Below, piece after piece: positions 32,172 through 40,625 of a stretch of DNA of 64,000 nt. Source of the stretch: Tremella fuciformis (lineage: Eukaryota > Basidiomycota > Tremellomycetes > Tremellales > Tremellaceae). Every line of letters begins with the position of its first letter. Within the stretch, counting starts at the first letter, position 1. The notes beneath the pieces were generated by a model. It was not told the origin of the DNA. It did not search any database and was given only the letters and a program-made list of their open reading frames with translations. The stretch lies in NCBI GenBank assembly GCA_032768795.1, contig CP136492.1, positions 496,001-560,000 of the forward strand, in the 5' to 3' direction. Made by a program: the position numbers and the translations under genes.

Positions 32172-32303
32172 CAAGGCGGTGGCACAATCTGTCAAAAGAA
32201 AAGCAGCGGGCCAATCTGTGACGGTGAACAATGTTTGCGGGCCTTGGAGAGTACTGTAGGTGCTTCGCGGATTTTCCGCAATGGAGTGTCTTGTCGCAAG
32301 AGC
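32172..32303. repeat. Duplicated non-coding segment, copy b
   Basis: Homologous by eye to 28765-28888 (GGCGGTGGC, ATCTGTCAAAAG, AGCAGCGGG, GAGTGTCTTGTCGCA). It lies upstream of C2, as copy a lies upstream of C1. Confidence 0.6.
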
Positions 32304-32314
32304 AACGGGCTACC

Positions 32315-32390
32315 GTGTCACGGTCGAGCAGTGCCCGTGGACCTTGGAGAGAAGCTTGTTCGGAAATCTTACGCAATGGAACGTCTCGGA
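32315..32390. repeat. Duplicated non-coding segment, copy c (partial)
   Basis: A second, partial repeat next to copy b (GGACCTTGGAGAGAAGCTTG, then ACGCAATGGAACGTCTCGG). It indicates a small local tandem duplication inside the second module. Confidence 0.5.
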
Positions 32391-33324
32391 TGTGTGTGTG
32401 TGCAAACAGTGTCCAGGCCGGATTTCTCCGTGAGGCGATTTTGCCGCTTCACCTCCGTACTATGACGAGAAGGACACTCACACTTTCATGCAAGGCCGGC
32501 TGGAAGGCCTGCTTGAGAGTCGTGCGGGACTGATGTGGGAGAACGCCATGGCATGCTGTTGTCAACAGGTCTTCCAACGCGGTGAGCTCCCGATATGCAC
32601 CGTGCCTTGATACGAGACAACTCGAAAGCATTTGGTGAACAGGGACCGAAAGTGATAGCTGCTTCCAAGCTCTTTGGAGATCGCAAGTCCCTCGTCTGGA
32701 AAAAGTCACACCAGGTCTGTCAATTCACAAAATGCATAAAAGCTGACAAAAATCAGGCGTAAAAGGAGATGTGCATCCGCAAGGCCGTTGATATTGACCC
32801 TGTCAAAATTGGATGATCTTCACCTCCTTGTTCTCAGGATCGATTAAAGTAAGCTGCAAAGTGGGTTCGTCTTCGTTGAGCTCCCAGTAGGCAATTTCTT
32901 GGACGTTCGGATCATGATCATAGGTGGCGTGTATAACAGAGCGAGCTCCTGTGCCGTTGGCCAATTTGACTTGATCGCCGGTCCTGGTCACAGCCTTGAA
33001 ACCAATTTGATCGTTAGAGACCTTCGGGAACGCGGAAGACTTCCAAATGTATTCCCTGCACAGACTTCTCGTAGTGTCACGAATGGCGTCCACGTATGCC
33101 AAGTGAGTGTTGTCCGGATGCCGGGACTTGGCGGCTCGCCACTCTCGCTCGAAGGTTCTCGTTGCCTCGGGTGCTTCACGTTGCAGACCGTTAGTAAACT
33201 CGGACCACTCTGCGATGTCAGCAATCTGGGCTGAACCATTTCACAGAGCGTTTGCACGGGCCGACGAGATATTGTAGTCTACTCACCGATGCCCCAGTAG
33301 GAGGCGGTGTCTAGTACTAGGGTG

Positions 33325-33329
33325 TTAAA
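33325..33329. repeat. Target site duplication, left copy
   Basis: TTAAA directly before the left LTR, matching TTAAA at 36286-36290. Five bases is the usual Ty1/copia integrase duplication. Confidence 0.85.
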
Positions 33330-33505
33330 TGTTGAACAATAAGCACCGTGAACGCCTCATAGGGACAGAATTGCCTCTTTGGGCAGGATGCGGAGGAGAA
33401 CAATAAGACGACGGCGATGCTGCTGCGCACAGGCCGTCTGACTGCTTGATATATATGTACATTCGGCCCCAAGAGGGCGATGCATACCACGCTCATTTTG
33501 TAACA
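33330..33505 (+). repeat. Left LTR
   Basis: 176 bp, TGTTGAACAA at the start and TTTTGTAACA at the end, with GATATATATG as a possible TATA region. Identical to 36110-36285. Confidence 0.92.
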
Positions 33506-33679
33506 GATTAAAAGTCCCAAGACTCAGCTCTGAGCTACCGAGAGCTCGCTGTAGGATCGCTCGAGCCGTCGCCGTCAGCCGGGACGCTCTGGAAGCACGC
33601 TTGAAGACCACAGAACCGTTGCAGCACCCCCGCGTGTGCACAGACCGCCGTCGACAGTCCTGGATAACTTTATCGCAAG

Positions 33680-36115
33680 ATGTCGAGCGCCAGAATCAAC
33701 ATTGAGGCGATCCCGAAGCTATCGCACGACCCGTCGTCATACGCGCCGTGGCGAGCAGCGGTCGAGATCGCCCTGCAGCTATCAGACTGCTGGAATGCCG
33801 CCTTGGGGCTCGATGTCGAGCCAGGGCAGGCCGTTACCGCCGAGCGCCGAGTCCGAGCTGGATCTGTCATGCCGACAGGATCAGAGGCTGGCGGGCTCAG
33901 CTGGGATGACAAGAGAGACTGGGAACGGTGGCAAGCCCGAGAGAGCAGGGCGCAGGCGATCTTGAAGGGGACGGCGTCGCAGGCCGTTCGGCTCGACATC
34001 GAGGACCTGCTCGCAGCCGTCGACATGTGGCGTTATTGCGATAGGATGCACGAGGCCGATCTCCTCGAGAACCAGCGGATCGTGCAAGCTCGCCTTTGGA
34101 CGCTCGATCTCAAAGGCGACGCCACCGCGGACGACATGAGCGCACACGTCGAGACGTTCTCGAAGGCTATCGCGGACGGCAAGCGCGTTGGGATCGTCCT
34201 GAGCGATGGCGAGCGCGCGCAGAGATTCCTGTCGACGATCCTGGATCCCGCCTTCAACATCGTCCGGGCTGAGCTAGCCCCCATCGCCAAAGACAAGCAG
34301 ACGTGGTCTGTTGTCCTGTCCAAATACACCGCAGAGATCGCTCGTCGACGGGCTAGGCCGTCGCTTGGACGATTCGGCCGATTCGACCAGAACGGCCTGA
34401 CAGAGAGGAACCACGGAGATGTCATGGTAGCCGAGCGTCGTCGCGTCAAGGCTAGGAAGGATGACGAGTGTTGGCGATGCGGAGAGATGGGTCATTGGGA
34501 GCGTGACTGCAAGGCTGCACGTCAGCGCAAGACTCATGGGGACCGCAGGGACCGACAAAGACGCCATCGCGACCAGCAGAGCGACACCGAGGACAGCGAC
34601 GATGACAACGATAGCGACGAGAGCTCTGAGGATGAGCGCTCGGTCGCAGACAAGGACAAACCGCGCACCAAGGACAAGCGCATCACCATCCCGGCCAAGG
34701 CAAGCACGGGGCTGCTCGCCGCCGGCATGGAGTGGATCGGTCTGACTGTTGCCGCCAACGAGTGGGCCGATCTGCTCGGCAACCCATGGGCTGAGAGCAA
34801 GGCCGTCGTCACCGCTGCCGAGAGGATCGTCGAGGTCGCAGAGATCGTGGAGATCGCAGAGGCCGGTGAGGCCGCCTGTGAGGCCGTTGTCGAGACCATC
34901 AAGACCGCCGAAGGCATTGAGAACACTGCCAAGACCGTCGTCGAGACCGTCGAGATCGTCGAGACGGGCTGGGTGATAGATAGCGGGGCCACCCATCATT
35001 TGACCCCTCACCGCTCGATCCTCAAGAGCGTCCGAGCGCTCGAGACGCCTGTCGCCTTCGGGCTCGCCAGCGGAGGTACCGTGGAGGCCGTGGAGGCCGG
35101 TGAGGTCGAGGTCAAGCTCTCGGGACGACGCCTCACGCTGCAAGACGTCTATCTCGTGCCGACTGCTCGAGTCAGCGTGTGCTCGTTGTCAAGACTGCTT
35201 GCCCGAGGCTGGCAGGCGGAGATCAAGGACGACGGCGGGACGCTGCAGAGAGAAGACGAGACGCTCACGCTGAGCAAGAGAGGATCCCTGTGGACCGTCG
35301 CTCTCAAGACCGCCAGCCACGCCCTGGGCTACACCACGGCCGCGAGAGACGTCGAGGCCGAAACCGCCGTCAGAGAGTCGCAGGGCGACGTCGAGGGCAA
35401 GACGGCGTCGTTTGGTGATCAGAAGGGAGCAGGGGGAGCCTGTGATGAGAAGGAGGCCGCGGATACGGGCCAGAGAAGCGTCGACACCGTCGACACCGGC
35501 AAGGCAGAGCTGGGGATCAGCCCAGCCTATCAGAGTGAAGTTCCGCTCACCAAGTCACCCGCCACCGTCATTGCCGCAAACCATCTTAAAGCCCTAGGTC
35601 AGGAGGATCAGTACGCGGCGCAGGAGCACGGCTACATGCGCGTGTCGGCCGTCAATGACGATGGAGAGACGAGCGACGATACAGAGACGATGTCGAGTCG
35701 TCGTCCTGCAGACGACAGAGACGAGGTGATGCCACGTCACGTGTCCGAGTCAAAACGCCGAAACGCCGATCGTCAGCTCGCTCATCATCAGCAAGGCTTT
35801 GCTGCATGCGCAAGGGATATGAGGGACTGCATGCATGCAAGGGGAGCCGGAGAGCATTGGGGAAGATCAGAGCTACCGGAGGACACCAAGATCATCGAGA
35901 TTGGTGCAGAAATGGTGGAGAACGACAGGATCGCTTCCAAGCAGCCTGAAGGAGGCAGGTCTCTGGACCGTGCGACGCCCGCATCAGTCGTTCCCGGGCT
36001 TGATTGTCATGGTGCGAAGATCGACAGGCTGCAGGCTACCTCAGGGGTGCTCGACGCCGTCGCAGAGACGCTCGTCGACGAGCTGCAGCCCGCCGACTTC
36101 GAGGGGGAGTGTTGA
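33680..36115 (+). CDS. Retrotransposon Gag-protease polyprotein
   Basis: An 811-aa ORF. The N-terminal half is copia-type Gag (YAPWRAAVEIALQL, then WDDKRDWERWQARESRAQAI). A CCHC knuckle (CWRCGEMGHWERDC) follows, then a charged Asp/Ser-rich stretch. The protease active site is GWVIDSGATHHLTP, with the downstream LQDVYLVPTARVSVCSLSRL. Between knuckle and protease (about residues 375-435) lies a repetitive Val/Glu/Ile stretch (RIVEVAEIVEIAEAGEAACE). After the protease, where integrase would begin, the protein changes to an unrecognised hydrophilic tail. The ORF ends with a stop inside the right LTR. The protein should form virus-like particles and process itself, but it cannot copy the element. 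Confidence 0.85.
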   Translation: MSSARINIEAIPKLSHDPSSYAPWRAAVEIALQLSDCWNAALGLDVEPGQAVTAERRVRAGSVMPTGSEAGGLSWDDKRDWERWQARESRAQAILKGTASQAVRLDIEDLLAAVDMWRYCDRMHEADLLENQRIVQARLWTLDLKGDATADDMSAHVETFSKAIADGKRVGIVLSDGERAQRFLSTILDPAFNIVRAELAPIAKDKQTWSVVLSKYTAEIARRRARPSLGRFGRFDQNGLTERNHGDVMVAERRRVKARKDDECWRCGEMGHWERDCKAARQRKTHGDRRDRQRRHRDQQSDTEDSDDDNDSDESSEDERSVADKDKPRTKDKRITIPAKASTGLLAAGMEWIGLTVAANEWADLLGNPWAESKAVVTAAERIVEVAEIVEIAEAGEAACEAVVETIKTAEGIENTAKTVVETVEIVETGWVIDSGATHHLTPHRSILKSVRALETPVAFGLASGGTVEAVEAGEVEVKLSGRRLTLQDVYLVPTARVSVCSLSRLLARGWQAEIKDDGGTLQREDETLTLSKRGSLWTVALKTASHALGYTTAARDVEAETAVRESQGDVEGKTASFGDQKGAGGACDEKEAADTGQRSVDTVDTGKAELGISPAYQSEVPLTKSPATVIAANHLKALGQEDQYAAQEHGYMRVSAVNDDGETSDDTETMSSRRPADDRDEVMPRHVSESKRRNADRQLAHHQQGFAACARDMRDCMHARGAGEHWGRSELPEDTKIIEIGAEMVENDRIASKQPEGGRSLDRATPASVVPGLDCHGAKIDRLQATSGVLDAVAETLVDELQPADFEGEC
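36101..36109 (+). other. Polypurine tract
   Basis: GAGGGGGAG immediately before the right LTR, the usual plus-strand primer site of LTR retrotransposons. Confidence 0.7.
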
Positions 36116-36285
36116 ACAATAAGCACCGTGAACGCCTCATAGGGACAGAATTGCCTCTTTGGGCAGGATGCGGAGGAGAACAATAAGACGACGGCGATGC
36201 TGCTGCGCACAGGCCGTCTGACTGCTTGATATATATGTACATTCGGCCCCAAGAGGGCGATGCATACCACGCTCATTTTGTAACA
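36110..36285 (+). repeat. Right LTR
   Basis: 176 bp, identical to the left LTR at 33330-33505. Confidence 0.92.
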
Positions 36286-36290
36286 TTAAA
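36286..36290. repeat. Target site duplication, right copy
   Basis: TTAAA directly after the right LTR, matching 33325-33329. Confidence 0.85.
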
Positions 36291-36453
36291 GTCGATGGTA
36301 TGCCCTACTAGATCATCATGCATAGGAGCTCCTTTCGGGATCTCTCGCTCAGACATTCTGAGGGTAGATACGGGGTTGTCTGGTGCAAGAAGTAACACTA
36401 GTCGGACAAGTTGGACAATACTGCTCTGAGGATCGTCGAGACAGCAGCGCGTC

Positions 36454-36459
36454 TTATAT
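36454..36459 (-). promoter_or_regulatory. TATA box of family B paralogue 3
   Basis: ATATAA on the minus strand about 100 nt upstream of the ATG at 36356. The promoter side looks intact although the coding exon is interrupted. Confidence 0.4.
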
Positions 36460-36726
36460 GTGGAGCTTGGGCAGGAGAGCAATGTCCATCTGTGGCCTTC
36501 TTTTCATGCCCAGTATCACATTTTCTGTGAATGGATGACAGTGCCCGCCCAATAATAAGCAAACTTTAGGGCAGTAATGTGCACTTTCAAGCCTGCAGAT
36601 GGAAACCTTTGCGGTCCGTGTGATCTTTTTGCAGACCTGGCATTTGATCGTAGATTTGTTGGCAATAATGTTCTCAAATGATGTTCGGGTCTGAGCGAAC
36701 ACTTGTGTAAAATCGGCTCCATGCAA
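36454..36726 (-). other. Cys-rich ORF (Z2), unassigned
   Basis: An open frame of 90 codons with KCQVCKKITRTAK, SICRLESAHYC and LLLGGHCH, a spacing of Cys and His that could bind zinc. No ATG opens this frame, so it may be an exon of an unseen gene or a relic. It is homologous to the broken segment at 29.9-30.1 kb. The lower end overlaps the promoter of B paralogue 3. Confidence 0.35.
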
Positions 36727-36924
36727 AAAGCAACTTGAGCAGAGATTTGCACATCAGACGTCAATCGCCATCGCAAATTCGATGGCAAGGGCTTAGAGAT
36801 AAAGTCACATGGACAAGTGATTTGTGTACTTCACGTGCGTGAGACACTGTAAGATACCCCTGTGGCTGTCCCCCCTGGCGCACACTAGTAAATGCGACCC
36901 ATGCAGCCGAGTGGCTGGCTATCA

Positions 36925-36963
36925 GTCAGGATGCCCCCCCTCCCCTCCTCTCCCCTCCCTTCG
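36925..36963. repeat. Pyrimidine-rich C/T tract
   Basis: A run of C and T (CCCCCCCTCCCCTCCTCTCC and onward) lies downstream of the exon 1 remnant B4, where its exon 2 would be expected. Confidence 0.6.
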
Positions 36964-37010
36964 TGGCCGCACGGTCTTGGTGGGATGCAAGAGGGGTCAG
37001 CATCGCTTAC

Positions 37011-37143
37011 CAAAGTCCCAATGGCGGGCCGCGTCTTTCGATAGCTTCTCGAAGCTGATGACGTCTCCGGCAGGGATACGAGAGTACTCTCGCGGCGTGT
37101 CAAGCAAACAATCGCATTCAGCCATGGAAACGATCTGACTCAT
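37011..37143 (-). pseudogene. Family B paralogue 4, exon 1 only
   Basis: ATG 37141-37143 opens MSQIVSMAECDCLLD and then IPAGDVISFEKLSKDAARHW, ending at a GTAAGC donor (37010). This matches B exon 1 in position and phase. No exon 2 with the family motifs can be found downstream; the next bases are a pyrimidine tract and then unrelated sequence. The copy looks truncated. Confidence 0.55.
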
Positions 37144-37333
37144 TGTATCAGGAGGTGCGGCCGTCTGAGTCCACAAAAGTCGAAAAATTACGTGTGTGTA
37201 GGTCTGCATCTTCTCGTCGACAGAGAGCTTGTCCCGGATAGACCGGAGCACCATCCATACTACGATGCCCCTCTCGGCAATTTGGCATGATTCGAACTGT
37301 TGATCTGATTTGGTACAGTCCATGTACGTGGCG

Positions 37334-37510
37334 TTATTTCACCAGTGGGCCGCGCGCATTTTCCAAAAGGAGATGACAGGTCGCGCAGCAGAGCAATGAA
37401 CAGCCCTTTCGCACCCTCTCGAAGCAACATGTGCAAATCGCCGGCTCACTATTTGACGAAATTTGCCCGGCAATGCAACATCTGTGAGCTGACAATGCTG
37501 TCTTTCTAGA
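37334..37510 (-). other. Short Cys-rich ORF, unassigned
   Basis: A minus-strand frame reads AICTCCFERVRKGCSLLCC and then ATCHLLLENARG before a TAA at 37334-37336. The cluster of seven Cys and one His could bind zinc. No start codon or splice partner was identified. It resembles Z2 in Cys spacing only loosely. Confidence 0.3.
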
Positions 37511-38144
37511 GATAAATCACATCTTCCCTTTGGGAGAAGGGCTCGCATCTGTGGAGGGAGACCTGAATTAAGGACTGATGGGTAGAGATTCCCTGAAGAC
37601 GAACCAGGCTGGTCCAGCATGGTCTCAACTTTGGGTTCATAGTGCAAATTGTCTGCGCACGGAGCAGTTGGCTGAGGCCCCATCAGGTCAAGCTTCCCCT
37701 TTCTGATCATAGGCCTCACAAAGGCGTGCATAGACAGTCTCAAGTGCTCTTCCGAGTGAATGCTACCTGAGATAGGTACAGCGAATTAGCACGAAGACAC
37801 CCGGGCGGATCCGCGTGATAGATGAAATTCCTCACAAAGACTGTCGCGCAAGAAAACAGGAATATATCATTATCGTCTTTCCCGCCCGCTCCTGATAACG
37901 AGTATATTAGTGCATGTTGTTCTAACAGACATCAAATCCAGTCATGTACACAAGAATGGGAATTAGGAAGCACGATTAAGTGTTGTCACTGGAGGAGACA
38001 GGGGGAGAGCTTGACAAGACACAATAGCCCCTTACAGAAACGTCATGACGCGCAGCAGCGGCCGCCGCTAGTTACTAGCAGCGGTATCCGTTGGATCCCT
38101 GGCTTAGTGTTCGCGTTCCCGCCAGACTGCACACTGGGTGAGGG

Positions 38145-38715
38145 TCATGGGCGTTCACGTAGCCCCAGCAGCCACGCGCTGATCTGCTTCTGCGACGCGG
38201 TGGTGCCGCTGATCCCTCCTGTCTGCGTGCCGGGTCGGCCAGGAGGCCTGTCTTCCATCCCTTGGTCAGTCGGCGAGCTGGACACCTCCAGGCCACCATC
38301 CACGTACACCTTGCCGACCAATGTTTTATCGTCCCCACAATCCTGTTCGGAATAGGTGGACAAACCTTCCACAGATTTGCCCGGTTTCAGGCGAATCAAC
38401 CCCGTGTTGAGGGCTAATGCGATAGTTCTCAAGGCGGCGGGCATCCGTTTAGACCAGGCGTCCGAGCCTGGGCCAAGGTTCTCCTTGTACCATCCAACCA
38501 TACTCGCCTCGAACGTCTCCTCGATAGGCCATACAATACCTGCTGATGAGCTTGCGAATGCCCAAGTCGGCAGAAGGCGCACCGTCTCCTGCGCGACTAT
38601 TCATGTGAGACTTCACTTGAGGGAAGTCGAGCTGGTCCGCCCAGTCTGATGGAGGATCAGTCGCTTTCGAGATTGGACCTACCACTGTGTGATCGTCACC
38701 AGATTCAGGAGACAT
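38145..38715 (-). CDS. Two-exon gene, possible distant member of family B
   Basis: Exon 1 is 33 nt (38715-38683, MSPESGDDHTV). The intron is 94 nt (GTAGGT to GCGCAG). Exon 2 (38588-38145) encodes ETVRLLPTWAFASSSAGIVW, EETFEASMVGWYKENLG, MPAALRTIALALNTG and KTLVGKVYVDGGLEV. Spacing from AALRTIALAL to GKVYVDGGLEV matches AYVEAIRETT to KAVTKVDNLVEV of family B, so it may be a diverged member; this is inference from a by-eye alignment. A TATA box lies 65 nt upstream. Total 158 aa, no known domain. Confidence 0.45.
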
Positions 38716-38777
38716 GGTGTGATCTAACAATTCGCCACGGGAAGAACAAGCACGAACGTTCAGCACCTCTTGCTGCC

Positions 38778-38783
38778 TATATA
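38778..38783 (-). promoter_or_regulatory. TATA box of the gene at 38145-38715
   Basis: TATATA within CTTATATAGG on the minus strand, about 65 nt upstream of the ATG. Confidence 0.5.
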
Positions 38784-39158
38784 AGGCCAACAGGGAGCGT
38801 GATACTCAAAGGTGTTCGATTATTTTCCAATTCCCGGGAATGCAAAAAGTCGCCGTCGTGTCATGTGAGAACTGCCAAGTCGCATGAGGTCACACCCAAA
38901 TCGAATGACTGTCGATCGGACAGGTTGGTCACACCTCCATCGGCAGTCCGTGCGTAGTTGGTTTTTGTAGGTGAAGAAGATGCCCGCAGAGTTGAGCAAG
39001 AGAACCCAAATTTCATCAGGAGATTTGCAATATATATATATGGTAATCATCTGCAAACTCATGACCTCTCCACGGTTGCACTGAGGCAGAAACGTACCTT
39101 GAGAGACGCCGTTGGGCCAGGCGCGGCGCAGGAGGGAGAGGGGGGCGAGGCTTGAGAC
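38784..39158. other. Intergenic region
   Basis: About 375 bp between two minus-strand genes, with an AT-rich run (CAATATATATATGG near 39030). No gene is supported here. Confidence 0.4.
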
Positions 39159-40252
39159 TCAAAGTTCTTGACGACGCACTCGAATCCTGGGCGGCTCGAC
39201 GCTGGGGTCGTCCAACCAGCACATGGTCTCCTTTCTAGAGTCTGTGACATTCGAGGGGCCACAATTCTGTTTGATACTGGCCATGTAGCGCCGAATCTGC
39301 TCTGTCTTCGTCTCATAAGACGCTTCGTACTCGTCTGTTTCGAGTTCCCCTCCGCTACTGGATGGGGCCAAGCTTTGGGGGCCCGAGAGGGCCGACTCAG
39401 AGTCATACGAGCCGTCGACCTCGAAGCCTCTGCCATCAAGTGTCGAATCGAGCCCTTCCTCCTCGCGAGAAACTGCATCTTGCTCTCGTGCTTCAGAGTC
39501 GTGGGAATGTACCTTGTAAGTGCGAGGCCGGGGCTCTGACGACGCATTTGTGACATTGCGTGGCTTGAATGGGTTTGATGGCACCGCGTGTTCGTCTTCG
39601 TCAATCGGAAAGAGTCTATAGCTCCTCTGGCTGACGGGTTCGGGCGAGGGAGCGTCTGGAACGACGTAGAGGTAATTGGGAACAGGTGGCAAACGGTCCC
39701 CCGACGAGCCGCTCTCCCGTATTCCAGGCGCAGTATGACTGGGTCCAGGAGCATACCGCGTTGGGTCATTGAGAGATACTTGTATCTCCCGACCTGCCGG
39801 GCTTGAGGATGACTTGAGCGCTCGCATGCCGATATCGCGAGGGTGTTGCCTGCGAAGGTGCCGACTGAAGTTGGCAAACGCGCGATATCTTTGCTCATAA
39901 TCCAACATATTCCATTCTGGGCTGTCATAGTTATTCTCGCGTTGGGAATGGCTGTGAGGATCCTGCTTGGCATTCTGCTGTGACGGGAGAAAGCTCTTGT
40001 ACGAGGTGACGAGCTCTTCTCGACCGGATCGTCCTGCTTGGTAACAGTGGTCTATGATGAATGTCGCTGCACTTCAGCATGATACTGCATACGCCTTAAA
40101 GCGGCTCGAAGGATCCGTGCATAGCGTCACGCAATACGAGACTTACCAATCTCTTCGTCCTCTTCCTCCGCAAGATACATCAACACATCTATGCCAAAGT
40201 CCTTGCGCCATTGCGCAGGATCGATGCTGTTTTGGTCTCGACGAGCAGACAT
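39159..40252 (-). CDS. Unrecognised protein E, 332 aa
   Basis: Two exons, 40252-40147 and 40051-39159, with a 95-nt GTAAGT intron and consistent phase. The start is MSARRDQNSIDPAQWRKDF, followed by an acidic run (EEEDEE). The rest is hydrophilic and Ser/Pro/Glu-rich (PVPNYLYVVPDAPSPEP, GPQSLAPSSSGGELETDEY) with a basic end (PRIRVRRQEL). No membrane segment or known domain is visible. Probably a largely disordered regulatory or scaffold protein, but I cannot assign a function. Confidence 0.5.
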
Positions 40253-40625
40253 GGTGCGTCCCGGAAACAATTAGGTGCGTGAGGAGACCACAAGAAGAAA
40301 GGCGGAGAGCATATCCAGTGAATGTGGGCGATACAAGGTCTGCTCCCTCGCGAAGGCTCCTTCACACGCGTTTCCAGACGTGAGTGATCCTTGGAGCAGT
40401 ATATAGAAGGGAGAGCCCGCGAGCGAGCCGTCGCTTTCATGCTTCTTGTGAAGAATGGGGGATGCCAGTACGAATATACAGGTTGCTGCATTCGGAATCG
40501 GGATGTCTATGAGCAAAGTTGGGGATACGGGACAAAGCACAGGTGTCTTGGGGCAGGGTGATCTTGTGCACAAAAAGGCGAGATTGACGGCGCGCCGAAT
40601 ACAATCATCGTTGCGCTCTTGTAGC
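40253..40625. other. Intergenic region
   Basis: About 370 bp upstream of protein E and downstream of protein F. It holds a TATA-like CTATATACTG (minus) near 40400. No gene is seen. Confidence 0.35.

Larger units (their letters stand above)
33330..36285 (+). mobile_element. Non-autonomous Ty1/copia-like LTR retrotransposon (gag-protease only)
   Basis: A 2956-bp element with two 176-bp LTRs that I compared base by base and found identical, starting TG and ending CA. It is flanked by TTAAA duplications and has a purine tract (GAGGGGGAG, 36101-36109) right before the right LTR. The single internal ORF encodes Gag with a zinc knuckle and a copia-type protease motif. Integrase, reverse transcriptase and RNase H are missing, so movement must have depended on enzymes supplied elsewhere. 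Identical LTRs mean recent insertion. The layout resembles the gag-only, non-autonomous LTR elements called TR-GAG in plants. No standard primer-binding site complementary to a tRNA 3' end is obvious after the left LTR (GATTAAAAGTCCC). Confidence 0.9.
32803..36356 (-). pseudogene. Family B paralogue 3, exon 1 interrupted by an LTR retrotransposon
   Basis: Exon 1 starts at ATG 36354-36356 (MSEREIPKGAPMHDDL) and is open up to the target site. On the other side of the element, from 33329 downwards, the same frame resumes as LVLDTASYWGI and ends at a GTGAGT donor. Exon 2 is intact: EWSEFTNGLQREAPEATRT, LAYVDAIRDTTRS, IGFKAVTRTGDQVKL and ending EVKIIQF at 32803. The break falls inside the conserved block that precedes D[TA]A.YWG. 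Only the element and one TTAAA copy separate the two parts, and no other lesion is seen, so the insertion is the likely cause of inactivation and appears recent. The gene is the sister of paralogue 1. Confidence 0.75.

Noticed and set aside
33680..36115. Full copia Pol hidden by frameshifts in the element
   Set aside because: I looked for integrase (HHCC, DDE) and reverse transcriptase (YVDD-type) motifs between the protease and the right LTR and saw none in any frame.
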